Positions 36,926-45,756 of a stretch of 64,000 nucleotides of DNA are shown one piece after another. A model generated the notes under the pieces. It saw only the letters and a list, made by a program, of their open reading frames with translations, did not search any database and was not told the origin of the DNA. The DNA is from Streptomyces sp. CB01201 (lineage in GTDB: Bacteria; Actinomycetota; Actinomycetes; Streptomycetales; Streptomycetaceae): positions 1 through 64,000 of the forward strand of contig NZ_NNBJ01000021.1 of the NCBI RefSeq assembly GCF_002803085.1. The letters run 5' to 3'. Both the position numbers and the translations under genes were made by a program. Every line of letters begins with the position of its first letter. Within the stretch, counting starts at the first letter, position 1.

Positions 36926-37471
36926 TCACCCGTGCCAGTCCGAGTTGCGCAGGCACTCGGTCGTCAGGCTGACCGCCACGCTGTTGAACGGCCGTGCCAC
37001 GGTGGGGCGTTCATGTTTTGAGGTGATGGTGGCGCTGCCTGAGCCGGGCATCTTCAGAGTCGCGGAGACCTTGCCGTTCACTGGTGCGATGCCATCAGGG
37101 TGTGGTCCCTTCCACCCCTTGGCCTCCATCCGCGTAACGACTTCGCGGACGAGCTGCGTCGGAGAGCGCTTGTCCGAGGGGGACGCGTAGAGATAGATAT
37201 AGGCGGACCCGATGACTTCGCTGTCATCCGTGGAGTCGCCGATGAAGTCTGTGGGGTGGCACCCGCTGTGTCCGCCGGGGGACTCATCCGGTTTGATGCG
37301 AGGATCGACGGCCTTCACCGCATCCAGAGTGGGCTGGTACATCGCATCCCAGGCCTGTCGGTCAGACCGTGCGGAAGGGTCGACGCGGCCGGCACAGGCA
37401 GTGGTGGTGCCCGCGAGGGCGAGCAGCGCAGCGGCGCGTAGCGCCCAGGTGAGGGGCAGGGGGCGAGACAT
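36926..37471 (-). CDS. lipoprotein of unknown function
   Basis: The 181-residue protein has a signal peptide ending in a lipobox (LAGTTTAC, Cys 26), so it is anchored to the outer face of the membrane. The mature part has two Cys (SGCHPTD, TTECLRN) that could form a disulphide, and a PTQLVREVVTRMEAKGW segment. Similar Streptomyces lipoproteins are uncharacterised. It stands alone. Confidence 0.75.
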   Translation of the reverse strand: MSRPLPLTWALRAAALLALAGTTTACAGRVDPSARSDRQAWDAMYQPTLDAVKAVDPRIKPDESPGGHSGCHPTDFIGDSTDDSEVIGSAYIYLYASPSDKRSPTQLVREVVTRMEAKGWKGPHPDGIAPVNGKVSATLKMPGSGSATITSKHERPTVARPFNSVAVSLTTECLRNSDWHG

Positions 37472-37681
37472 GTCTCCACCTCACCTCAATGTGGCAGCTC
37501 TGTCTTGAGTACGGGTACTCAGTGGCCTCGTTCAACGGGACCGTGACCGTGACCGGGGCTGCCCTGCTCGGTCTTGTCATCAGAACACCCCAACTGGCGC
37601 CGCCGCAGCCAGCGATGGGGGCGTTGTCTGCCGTGCGGACATCGGAGGCTCGTCGTGGGTGGTGACGTCTATGCTGCCCTG

Positions 37682-38329
37682 ATGGCTGGAGTAGTAGATA
37701 TGAAGAAGCCGCAGGACAAGGGTGTCGACAAGGGGCTGTACTTCCTGTTCACCCTCGCGGTAGTGGTGCTTGGGTGGGTCATTGCGGCGCTCAACACCGC
37801 TATCGCGTATGTCGCGTTGGGCATGGACGTCATCCCGATTGTTACTGGTTTCATCGGATGCCTTGTCTTCGTGATCGTTCTGCGCTTTCTGCACCATGCG
37901 TGGTGGCTCGCGTTCCTTTCCGTAGTACCCGCGTTCTTCGTGCTCGTAGGTTCGGTCGAGTACGCCCCGGAGGCCGCGCTTGAGAACCGGGGCGTGCGTG
38001 AGACGGTGCGCATTTCTTCCGACAGTGCCGCTGCTGACGGCGGCTCACGCCACCGGTTCACCCTCGTCGGTCCGTCAGGTGAGCTGAAGGAGACCCTGAA
38101 CTATGACGGTGGACACCCGAAGTGGAGCGTGGGGGAGCGCATCGAGGTCGTGAGGGACCCGGATCGAGTCGTCCCGATGGAAGAGCGGCCCGACGTCGAT
38201 GCCAGCGGCCAACTCGGCGCTCTCGTCATGGGTGTGGTCGGCTGGACGGGCATCGCCCTGCTGGCCGGACGCCGCGGATTCGTGCGTCGCCGGGCCGGGA
38301 GGCGCCCCGCGTTCGAGGACGTCGACTGA
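37682..38329 (+). CDS. DUF3592-like membrane protein
   Basis: The product has 215 residues from the ATG at 37,682; the longer upstream frame is poor. Three hydrophobic segments (LYFLFTLAVVVLGWVIAAL, then VIPIVTGFIGCLVFVIVL and WWLAFLSVVPAFFVLVG) precede an extracytoplasmic domain, then a final helix (LGALVMGVVGWTGIALLAG). The segment KWSVGERIEVVRDPDR recalls DUF3592 proteins. Function unknown. Confidence 0.65.
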   Translation: MAGVVDMKKPQDKGVDKGLYFLFTLAVVVLGWVIAALNTAIAYVALGMDVIPIVTGFIGCLVFVIVLRFLHHAWWLAFLSVVPAFFVLVGSVEYAPEAALENRGVRETVRISSDSAAADGGSRHRFTLVGPSGELKETLNYDGGHPKWSVGERIEVVRDPDRVVPMEERPDVDASGQLGALVMGVVGWTGIALLAGRRGFVRRRAGRRPAFEDVD

Positions 38330-38427
38330 CGCGGGCCCCTGGTGATCGATCTGATGACGCCTCCTGCGCGTCGTGCGGCGGCAGGAGTTCCTCACGGGTC
38401 TGCGGCTGAACAGTTGGGCTAATGGGC

Positions 38428-39318
38428 TAGGCCGTGTCCGTAAAGTCGATGGTTCGTTGCTCCGTTCGTGGTGCGTCGACATGAACTAACCGATGAGTCG
38501 TGGGCATTGATCGCCCCGTTGCTGGCGCCGGGCCGTATGGGCCGGCCGGTACGGGACCGGCGCCAGGTGGTCAACGGCATCCTGTGGAAGCTGTCCACCG
38601 GTGCCGCCTGGCGTGACCTGCCCGAACGCTATGGGCCGTGGAAGACGGTCTACGAACGTTTCCGGCACTGGTCCGCCGACGGCACCTGGGACCGCCTCCT
38701 GGCCCACGTCCAGCAGCACTGCGACGCCGTCGGGAGTGTCGACTGGAGCATCGTCTGCGTCGACTCCACGACGGTGCGGGCTCACCAGCACGCGGCCGGA
38801 GCTCGAAAAGGGGGCCCTGGGAAGGCGAGGCACTCGGCCGGTCGCGCGGCGGGCTGACCAGCAAGATCCACCTCGCCTGCGACGGCCAGGGCCGGCCCCT
38901 CGCCTTCACCCTGACCGGCGGCAACGTCAACGACTGCACCCAGTTCGAGCCGGTCATGGACCGAATCCGCATCGCCCGGCCGGGACCGGGCCGACCCCGG
39001 ACCCGGCCCCAGCGCGTGGTCGCGGACAAGGGCTACTCGGCCCGCAAGATCCGCGCCTACCTGCGGCGACGAGGCATCGCTTGCACCATCCCGGAACGGA
39101 TCGACCAGATCAACGGACGCCTCCGCCGAGGCGAGAGCCGCTGCCGCCTGGACCGAACCGCATACCGGCGGCGCAACGTGGTCGAGCGCTGCTTCAGCCA
39201 GCTCAAGCAGAACCGGGCCCTGGCCACCCGCTACGACAAGCGAGCAGTCCACTTCCAGGCCATGGTCACCCTCGCCTGCCTGCGGCTCTGGCTCCCATGA
39301 CTTTCCGGACACCCCCTA
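38428..39318 (+). mobile_element. IS5-type insertion sequence, apparently complete
   Basis: An 891-bp element. The left end (38,428-38,447, TAGGCCGTGTCCGTAAAGTC) and right end (39,299-39,318) are inverted repeats matching 17/20. One transposase, split over two frames, fills the interior. The outer ends sit on CTAG-like sequence, as for IS5-family targets. It has inserted directly against the end of another IS remnant. Confidence 0.85.
38468..39300 (+). CDS. IS5-family transposase, two frames joined by probable -1 frameshift
   Basis: Frame one (38,468-38,857) gives the N-terminal part (LTDESWALIAPLLAPGRMG, WKTVYERFRHWSADGTW, and VDSTTVRAHQH with the first Asp). Frame two takes over near 38,806-38,814, where AAAAGGGGG is a likely slippery site, and continues RGPWEGEALGRSRGGLTSK through VADKGYSARKIRAYL to RNVVERCFSQLKQNRALATR (DDE Glu). 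The pieces fit as a single protein of about 275 residues made by programmed -1 frameshifting. Confidence 0.8.
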
Positions 39319-39337
39319 GGGCCTGTCTGGCGAATAG

Positions 39338-39546
39338 TCACCCGGTGGATTCGCGGAGCCACAGGGTTAGCGCTGCCACGACGAATCGAGCCCGTTAATG
39401 GTTGGCGAGCTTGTCGAGCCATGTCGCGATCGCACGGAACTGCTTGAGACGGGCGAAGCACCGTTCAATCACGCTGCGGTCGCGGTAGATGTCCTTGGCG
39501 ACGGCGGGTGGGCTACCGCAGTGGGTTCCACGTCGTCGGCGGTTGG
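39338..39546 (-). pseudogene. IS5-type transposase C-terminal remnant with nonsense codon
   Basis: The stretch reads DIYRDRSVIERCFARLKQFR, AIATWLDKLANH, then a TAA where Tyr is expected, then RARFVVAALTLWL. This is the tail of an IS5-type transposase unrelated to the intact neighbour. Its outer end GGGCCTGTCTGGCGAAT (from 39,319) looks like an IS terminus. The N-terminal two-thirds are missing. Confidence 0.7.
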
Positions 39547-39654
39547 CCTCTGGCTCCGGCATCAGCACGGGGTAGACGAGCCATCGAGCAGGGTTCCCGT
39601 GTCCGACGACGTACCGCGCAAAGTGCACTTGATCAACCGGCTTAGGGTTCCTGC

Positions 39655-40125
39655 ATGATGACTACACTCTGTCTGCGGGAGATCACCCCGGCCAACTTCG
39701 ATGCAGCGATCGGTCTGCGGGTTCGTCCGGATCAGGAACACTTGGTCGCGCCGGTCGTGAAATCTCTGGCCGAGGCATACGTCTACCCCGGCGTAGCGTG
39801 GCCCCGCCTCATTCTTGACGGTGACCGTCCCGTCGGCTTCCTCATGGCCTTCTTGGACATCGACTGGAGGGGCGACGGCACAGGCACCGATATTCGTTCC
39901 GGTCTCTGGCGGCTCAACATCGCAGATGGTGAGCAGGGTCGAGGTTACGGTCGCTTCGCGGTTGAGTCCGTTGCTGCTGAAATCCGCAGACGGGGCGGCA
40001 CCCGCCTCACCACCACTTGGCATCCGGGCAACGACGGCCCCGAAGGTTTCTACCTCGGGCTTGGATTCCGTCTGACGGGTGAGACCAGCGGTGGCCAAAC
40101 AGTCGGCGAGCTGGATTTGCGCTAG
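39655..40125 (+). CDS. GNAT-family acetyltransferase
   Basis: The 156-residue protein has VKSLAEAYVYPGVAWPRLIL, an acetyl-CoA loop GEQGRGYGRFAVES and a C-terminal FYLGLGFRLTGE, the standard GNAT order. It resembles spermidine/aminoglycoside-type GNATs, but substrate cannot be assigned. It lies beside IS remnants on both sides. Confidence 0.85.
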   Translation: MMTTLCLREITPANFDAAIGLRVRPDQEHLVAPVVKSLAEAYVYPGVAWPRLILDGDRPVGFLMAFLDIDWRGDGTGTDIRSGLWRLNIADGEQGRGYGRFAVESVAAEIRRRGGTRLTTTWHPGNDGPEGFYLGLGFRLTGETSGGQTVGELDLR

Positions 40126-40304
40126 GACTCGACCTGTCGGACAGGCCCCCGTGGGTCTGTGTCTTGGTGTGGGGGCCGCGCAGCGCCGCTGTCGGCGGTG
40201 CGCGGATGTGCGGGACCCGGACGAGCGGAGCGGCGACAGCAGGTGTGAGGCGGGCGTCAAGTCCCCTTCACCCGAAGGGATTGCTTCCGTATAGAGAGAC
40301 CTCC

Positions 40305-40721
40305 ATGTCCGGCGCCTCGGACGTAATGTTCTCGGACTGCGCCTGCCCAGGGGAGTGCGGCAGGCCGGACCGGGGAGAGGACGGCGTTGAGGTGGCGCGA
40401 GACGAGCACGAAACCTGGGCGGAACGAGGGCTGTGCCGAAAGGTCGACCCGGACACCCTGTTCGTCGAGGGCGCAGCTCAGAACCATGCCAAGGCCTTGT
40501 GCACCGGCTGCCCGGTGCGCACCGAGTGCCTCGCTCACGCCCTCGACAACCGCATCGACCACGGTGTGTGGGGCGGTACCACGGAACGGGACAGGCGCGC
40601 GCTCCTGCGGCGCCGCCCCACGGTGACCTCCTGGCGGAACCTGCTGGAGGCCGCTCGCGCTGAGTACAGTCGGCAGAGCCCCCACCAGGAACCGGGCGCA
40701 GGGTGGACCCAAGCAGTTTGA
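40305..40721 (+). CDS. WhiB-like iron-sulphur regulator
   Basis: The 138-residue protein has the Wbl pattern: GLCRKVDPDTLF, then LCTGCPVRTEC (four Cys for a [4Fe-4S] cluster, with CxxC and a further Cys five residues later) and the beta-turn GVWGGTTERDRRALLRRRP before a basic tail. It will act as a redox-sensitive transcription factor bound to the sigma subunit. It is longer than WhiB/WhiD because of a 35-residue N-terminal extension. Alone on its transcript as far as visible. Confidence 0.9.
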   Translation: MSGASDVMFSDCACPGECGRPDRGEDGVEVARDEHETWAERGLCRKVDPDTLFVEGAAQNHAKALCTGCPVRTECLAHALDNRIDHGVWGGTTERDRRALLRRRPTVTSWRNLLEAARAEYSRQSPHQEPGAGWTQAV

Positions 40722-40764
40722 TCGCTCTCTCGGGGTAGTCGTCCGCCGGGTTGATCACGGGGGT

Positions 40765-41076
40765 GTGGCTCGGTCGATGTCCTCGATGGTGATGAGCCGG
40801 CAGGCGGCTGCGAACGTGATCGCGCTGAGGGAGAGGTTTCCTGCGCTGCCGGACGCTGCCGGATACCTGACGTCCAGACCGGTGCGGCGGGGATTCTTCT
40901 GGGACAGCTTTGACTCCGGGATCGCAGCCGCCCTGGTTGGGGACCCGGACACGGCCCGTGATCACTTCGAACGAGTCCTTCGAGAGGACGCGCTGGCCCC
41001 GTGGATGGCCGAAGCCCAGGAGAACCGGCGTGAGCTTCACGCGATCGCGGTAGACCGGGACGCCGTGACCGCCTGA
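40765..41076 (+). CDS. small hypothetical protein, helical
   Basis: The 103-residue open frame has good composition from about residue 12: RQAAANVIALRERFPAL, then a RRGFFWDSFDSGIAAAL segment and DPDTARDHFERVL. It looks like a small alpha-helical, TPR-like fragment. No family recognised; it may be a remnant. Confidence 0.45.
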   Translation: MARSMSSMVMSRQAAANVIALRERFPALPDAAGYLTSRPVRRGFFWDSFDSGIAAALVGDPDTARDHFERVLREDALAPWMAEAQENRRELHAIAVDRDAVTA

Positions 41077-41605
41077 GTCACGCGGGCCGTCGACTCATGC
41101 CGGAGCAAGCTGGGCCTGGATCCCGGGTTTCCTTTTCCGGGAACTTGCGCCAACGGCATCTAAGATCGGCCGAGTTGGCCGGAACGACGGCTTTGTGTCG
41201 CGGGTGAGCCGGGGGGTGTATCGGGAGCGCAGTGCCGCTGGTCATGGACGCAGCCCTATGGGTGCCGCGGAGCCCGTTCCCTCAGTTCCCTGCGGCTGAC
41301 GGCAAGCAGCAGGGTCAGCCCCAGCGGGCTGAGGCGACCCGCAGTAGGTCGGCAGCGTGCTTGGGGTGTCAGCTGGAGGATGCGCCGGTGCACCCACAAG
41401 TGCCGACCAGTGATCGATCCCACGCCAGTGGCCACTGGACGGCGGCCTTACGGGTCATCACGGCCGGGGGCTCGAAGGCGTGCGCAGAGCTGCGCGAACC
41501 AGGCCGGCCAGGCGAGGAATGCGGAGACCGGGCGAACCAAACCGGACGAGGTATGCGGAGAACCGCGCGAACCGGCGGCCAGGCACCGGCTTGATTGCCC
41601 ACCGA
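41077..41605. other. intergenic stretch, nothing recognised
   Basis: No credible gene was found. A degenerate direct repeat of a GCGGAGACCGGGCGAACC-like unit occurs near 41,520-41,570. Confidence 0.4.
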
Positions 41606-43924
41606 TCAGTGCGCCGCCTCGTCCCGCATCCAGTGCCTGCCCGTGGTCCAGCCCATGAATTGACGGGGCAGGACCTCATTCCGTGTGTCGATGGCTGCGG
41701 TGTCGTGCGCCGCGAAGGTGCCGCCGTCGGCCACGAGCCGCAGGCCGGCCACGACGGGGGCGAGGCGTGCTGCCACGTGCGCCGGTTGGCGTTCTGTCTC
41801 CTCGTCCAGCCAGGTCAGGAAGGCCTGTTGGGTGGTGGGCGTGCACAGTGAGAGGTAGAACACGGTCTGGCGCCACGCGTATGCCGCGTCCTTGATCGTG
41901 CTCAGTGGCCGGGGATTGCCGTGGACCCGGGCCACCAGACGGCACACGGTACGGGCCGCACATCGCGCCAGGTCGTCCCAACGGGGGCCGGGGGTGAACC
42001 CGACTCGATGGACCAGCGTGGCCAGGTTGTGGGTGGTGAGGATCTGGGCCTGCTCGATCACCTTGCCGTTGGCAGCCACCGACCACTCGTTGGCCTTCGT
42101 CCCGGCCCGTGCCACGCACAACCGGGCGAAGCCGGGGGAGGTGCGTGCGCCACCGCTGCGCAGCAGCCCCTCGCCCGCTTCCAGGACGGCGAGGTTGCGT
42201 ACGGCTGCGTAGTCGATGCCGTAGTAGCGCTCGTACAGCGTCCCGGCCAGCAGCTCGCCCGCGACGCGCGCGGCCACGAGGAACTTGGGGGTGAATGTGC
42301 CCATGAAGATGTCCGCGGCGAGCTCCTCGACCAGCGGTGCGCCGAGCTCGGCCTGGCGTACGAGCATGGCGAGTTCGCGGATCAGGGGATTGGGCAGGAT
42401 CGTGCCGGGGAAGCCGCGCACAGCCAGTTCGCCGAGCTGCCGCAGCGCGGCGTGGGCCGACTCCGCGGTCGACTCGGGCCGGTGTTGTGTGGTCAACGCC
42501 CGTACCCAGGGCAGTTCTTCGTACTGTGTCTGTCGCTGCAAATTGAGCAGCAGCAACGAACGCCGGTTGCGGAAGGCCCGGTAGTGGACCGTCATCAGAG
42601 TGCGCAGCGTCTCGTCGGTGTACGCCTGCGCCGTGGTGGCGGCGACCAGCTGCGGGACGAGTTCGGCGAGGACTTCGGCGGAGGGTATGAGACCGCGCTC
42701 GACGAGCACGTCGATGGGGGCGCTGGTGGACGCCTCCACGATGTGGCGCAGCGCCGCGGGCACGGCCGCGCCCGTAGGCAGGCCGGTGTCACGGTGTTCG
42801 GGCTCGGTCACCGGCGCGACCAGTGGCGCGATGTCTGCGGCACCCACGTCCTGCGGCGGCTCGGACAGCCGCCGCAGCACGAGCTGCGCGAGCGCGTGGT
42901 GGGACGGCAATGCGGCGTGGGCAGCCTGCCGCTCGCGCAGCGCGCGGTGCCGGTCCGAACCGGGAAGCCCACGGCGGCGCACCATGGACTCCACGGCATG
43001 CCGCAGCAGGCCGAGTGATCGTCGATCGAGGGGGCGTCCTGCGAGGGTCTCCTCCAACGCGACGCGCAGGATGGCGAGGTTCTCTTTGGGCTTGCGGTGT
43101 TTCGTGCAGCGCGTGTACTTGGCCGCCAACTCGACGTAATGCGCGAGGAGTTGAGTGCCACGCCGGTTCCAGTCGGTGCCCGGTGTGTGTTCCAGGACCC
43201 GCCCGGACCCCGCCGTCTCCAGCCAGTGGTCGAGCAACTGGTCACCGAAGGGCTGCCAGACCGTGAGGGCCTCGCGCTGCGCCTCGACCGCGGGGTTGGG
43301 CCGCCGCCGGGCCAGACTCACACCCGCCTCGGCCACAGTGCGCCGATGCACCGCGGCGTTGTCGGGCAGGGGTGTGTCGCAGCGGCGTGGTGTGAAACGC
43401 AGACGGTCCGCGAACGGCGCGATGGTTGCGACGAGTTGCACCGCCGCGCTCACCTCGCCGGCCCGCACGAGCCAGGCGACGGTGAGCAGAGCGGCCTCTT
43501 CGGGGACGGCCACTTCGTAGCGCCCGCTGTCGAGGAGCGCTTGGAGTCGGGCCAGCCCGGCCTCCGTGAGGCAGTGCTGGAACAGTGCGCGGCGCTCGGC
43601 GGGCACCCCGGCCGCGCGTGCGGCTTCGATCTCGTACGGCTGGAGCGGGCCGCCGGCGCAGGCGTCCCCCGTGGCGAATCCCCCGCGGACGACTTCGGGG
43701 GTCACCCACACGGGCAGGCCGGCCACGGGGGTCCGCGAACCCACGCTCAGGCTGCCGTCCGCCATGCCCGACAGCACCGCGCGCCAGCTTCGCCCCCGGT
43801 TCTCGGCACGCGCCCTGGTCTCGGGGTCGGCATGGGTCAGCGCGGTGACGAAGGCCTTGGCCAGCTGCGCCGTCGCGTAGGAAGCGGAGGCGGTCGAAAG
43901 CTGCTGCTCTGCGTCGTCGTTCAT
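41606..43924 (-). CDS. large protein of unknown function fused in cis to a tRNA-like leader
   Basis: The 772-residue protein has no signal peptide or membrane segment and is mostly helical. Notable segments are the N-terminal QLSTASASYATAQLAKAFVT, a basic HTRC-like stretch YTRCTKHRKPKENLAILR near 280, LRTLMTVHYRAFRNRRSLLL near 470, and LCVARAGTKANEWSVAANGK near 640. It resembles no enzyme family I know; lengthy homologues seem to exist in other actinobacteria. Its ATG at 43,924 comes directly after the tRNA-like element, with no Shine-Dalgarno sequence, so it may be translated leaderless after tRNA-type processing. Confidence 0.75.
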   Translation of the reverse strand: MNDDAEQQLSTASASYATAQLAKAFVTALTHADPETRARAENRGRSWRAVLSGMADGSLSVGSRTPVAGLPVWVTPEVVRGGFATGDACAGGPLQPYEIEAARAAGVPAERRALFQHCLTEAGLARLQALLDSGRYEVAVPEEAALLTVAWLVRAGEVSAAVQLVATIAPFADRLRFTPRRCDTPLPDNAAVHRRTVAEAGVSLARRRPNPAVEAQREALTVWQPFGDQLLDHWLETAGSGRVLEHTPGTDWNRRGTQLLAHYVELAAKYTRCTKHRKPKENLAILRVALEETLAGRPLDRRSLGLLRHAVESMVRRRGLPGSDRHRALRERQAAHAALPSHHALAQLVLRRLSEPPQDVGAADIAPLVAPVTEPEHRDTGLPTGAAVPAALRHIVEASTSAPIDVLVERGLIPSAEVLAELVPQLVAATTAQAYTDETLRTLMTVHYRAFRNRRSLLLLNLQRQTQYEELPWVRALTTQHRPESTAESAHAALRQLGELAVRGFPGTILPNPLIRELAMLVRQAELGAPLVEELAADIFMGTFTPKFLVAARVAGELLAGTLYERYYGIDYAAVRNLAVLEAGEGLLRSGGARTSPGFARLCVARAGTKANEWSVAANGKVIEQAQILTTHNLATLVHRVGFTPGPRWDDLARCAARTVCRLVARVHGNPRPLSTIKDAAYAWRQTVFYLSLCTPTTQQAFLTWLDEETERQPAHVAARLAPVVAGLRLVADGGTFAAHDTAAIDTRNEVLPRQFMGWTTGRHWMRDEAAH

Positions 43925-44000
43925 AAGCCGACGTGGCAGGTTCCGCCCCTGCGCCCTCCGGGTCTCAAGCCCGGTGCTCTGGCTACTGAGCTACACGTCG
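43925..44000 (-). ncRNA. tRNA-like element abutting the 772-aa gene
   Basis: The minus strand folds into a complete cloverleaf: 7-bp acceptor (CGACGTG against CACGTCG), 4-bp D stem GCTC/GAGC, 5-bp anticodon stem CCGGG/CCCGG with loop CTTGAGA (anticodon TGA), 5-nt variable region and 5-bp T stem GCAGG/CCTGC. Yet the T loop is GGCGGAA instead of TTCRANY, the D loop lacks GG, and after G73 comes CTT rather than CCA. A UGA anticodon would be serine, but serine tRNAs have a long variable arm, absent here. The 3' end meets the ATG of the downstream gene. Confidence 0.8.
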
Positions 44001-44011
44001 TGATGCCCCAC

Positions 44012-44040
44012 AACCTAGCCGCCGTCACGGACGCGGGCAA
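44012..44040 (-). promoter_or_regulatory. predicted promoter of the tRNA-like element
   Basis: TTGCCC (44,035-44,040) and TAGGTT (44,012-44,017), spaced by exactly 17 bp, match the principal sigma factor consensus. Transcription would begin near 44,005, only about five bases upstream of the tRNA-like 5' end. Confidence 0.65.
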
Positions 44041-44805
44041 CGCGGTTTCCCACACACCGGGCGTCGCCCCTCCGCGGCCGCGGGCACCGGACCCACCTCC
44101 TGAACTACGCTTCAGCGAGCTGATCTTGGGGACGTCGACAGGCCACGGGTGGTCGTGTGCGGTCGAAGCTGAGAGGTGTCCAAGGTCCTGCGCCGTCGAA
44201 GCTGCGGGGGATCCCTTATTCCCCACATTCTCCACGCGGTTCTACGATCATTGGCGACGCCTGCTCTGTTTCTGCCAGGGGCCGACGAGGGGTTGCCCTG
44301 CTAGTCCACGAAGGGCTGGGATACCAACCCCTTCAACCGCGACGAGGCCAACCCGGTCTTCCACGTGTTTCCTTTCAACCGTCGGGGAGGTCGAAGCCCG
44401 AGGGGCCGGAGGTCGACCGCGGCGTGAGTATCCTCGAGAACGCTGATCAGGTCGTTCCGTCTCGGTGCATGTCCGGCGCCTGGCCGTGGCTTTGGCGGCG
44501 CTCGGACTCATACTGATCAATCGCCGCGTCCCGTTGTCACGTACTGCTCCCGCAGGCCAAGGGACGATCCAGGCTGGACGCACCGTTGCGTAGCGTCTGA
44601 AGGCTCTGGCCTACTCTGGCCCGGGAGGCAGGCATGGAACGAGGATGTACGGCTGCCGCGATGGCCGCGGTCGGGCCGGATCCGGTGGTACGCCACTACG
44701 GCGTCAGGCTCGGCCGCAGCGCACAGGTCCTGCACGATCCCCGCGTTCGCCGCCGCCCTCCGGTCCAGCTACTTCACCGAGCAGCGCCGACGCGAGCGAC
44801 TCCCG
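44041..44805. other. intergenic stretch, no confident gene
   Basis: The open frames here are Arg/Pro-rich shadows. A short GTCGAAGCTG direct repeat occurs twice near 44,162-44,205. The 5' end of the gene that follows may extend into the right part of this stretch. Confidence 0.4.
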
Positions 44806-45006
44806 TTGGAACGTCCGCTGGAACGCGGCCAGTTCGTCCTCGGAGCTCACATGGCGCCGGAGGTCGACGAACCCATGGGACCGGACTATCGCCATGTCCT
44901 GGTGACGGCGGAGCCCGTCGACCAGGATTTCACCGACCGCCTCGTCGAGGCGTTCCTGCACCGCCGCTCGGACGCAGCGGACGCAGGGGAGATGGAGAGC
45001 AGATGA
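44806..45006 (+). CDS. small hypothetical protein, 5' end uncertain
   Basis: The acidic 66-residue frame has good composition (MAPEVDEPMGPDYRHVLVT, then VDQDFTDRLVEAFLHRRSD). Coding-like sequence continues upstream in the same frame (SSYFTEQRRRERLPLERP) without an obvious start, so the gene may begin further left or be 5'-truncated. It overlaps the next gene by 4 bp (ATGA). Confidence 0.5.
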   Translation: MERPLERGQFVLGAHMAPEVDEPMGPDYRHVLVTAEPVDQDFTDRLVEAFLHRRSDAADAGEMESR

Positions 45007-45374
45007 CTCTGAAGGCAGGCCAGCGAGTGGTGCTGGCAGCGGACACCCGGCTGACCGATTCGGACGAGGTGTCGGGGGTCGTCGTCGGGTTCCTTTCCTT
45101 GGCGGCGGGCACCGGCGGAACCGTCGAGCACGTGGTCGGCCATCAGGACGAGAGCGACGACGTACGGGAGTACGAGAGGCTCAAGTCGCTGCTCGATGCC
45201 TTCGGGCGCGAGATGCCCATGGAGAGCAGGAGGCAGCTCGAAGAGAAGGTCGACTCTCTCGAATCCGCGTGGAAGGCCTTCCAGGAACAGGCACCTCGCG
45301 TGAGTGTGCGGGTGCGCTTCGACAACGGATTCATCCTGGACGGAGCTGACGAGGGCGTCTTCGTCCCTGCCTGA
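45003..45374 (+). CDS. hypothetical protein, partner of the preceding gene
   Basis: The protein has 123 residues. A beta-rich start (MTLKAGQRVVLAADTRLTD) leads into a long charged helix (LKSLLDAFGREMPMESRRQL, then a coiled-coil-like segment) and a final strand pair (VSVRVRFDNGFILDG). It is translationally coupled to the gene before it. Function unknown; a small two-gene module is likely. Confidence 0.6.
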   Translation: MTLKAGQRVVLAADTRLTDSDEVSGVVVGFLSLAAGTGGTVEHVVGHQDESDDVREYERLKSLLDAFGREMPMESRRQLEEKVDSLESAWKAFQEQAPRVSVRVRFDNGFILDGADEGVFVPA

Positions 45375-45756
45375 GGGATCGCTGCCCGAGGGAGCGTCCC
45401 CGGTTGGACCGGTGGCCAGTGGCCAGTGGCCGGTGGCAGCGCTCGCGCCGATGGGCCCACAGTTTGACTGCCGCCGGTGTCCGGGGGTGTTCAGGTGCGG
45501 GGGAGCGCAGGTGTCCAGCGTCGGGGGAACTCCGCGCGCCCGAGGTGCTCGCCCGCCCGGCGCCGCGTGGAATGCATCGTGGACATCCCCGAACTTCAGA
45601 ACCTGCTCGCCGCGTGGGGCATGGGGCATGGGGCATGAGGGCGTGAACGCGACCTACCACTTCCTCTTCGGGGACCCCGGCCGAGCGAAACCTGGGGCCT
45701 TGGCGGCTTCGCCTGAGTTCCCTCACCTCCCCCGGCGAACTCGTCCACCTCTTGGA
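45375..45756. other. intergenic stretch with short tandem repeats
   Basis: AGTGGCC-type heptamers (about 45,411-45,436) and three GGGGCAT units (about 45,617-45,638) are present. A short frame ending IPELQNLLAAWGMGHGA runs into the second repeat and may be the end of a lost gene. Confidence 0.4.

Noticed and set aside
43925..44000. An ordinary tRNA-Ser (UGA) gene
   Set aside because: No long variable arm, no TTC in the T loop, no GG in the D loop, CTT instead of CCA; it is tRNA-like but not a standard serine tRNA.
44634..45374. 246-residue continuous frame joining two regions
   Set aside because: Its first half is Arg/Pro-rich non-protein composition; the upstream coding signal lies in a different frame that ends with ATGA coupling at 45,003, so two genes are a better reading.
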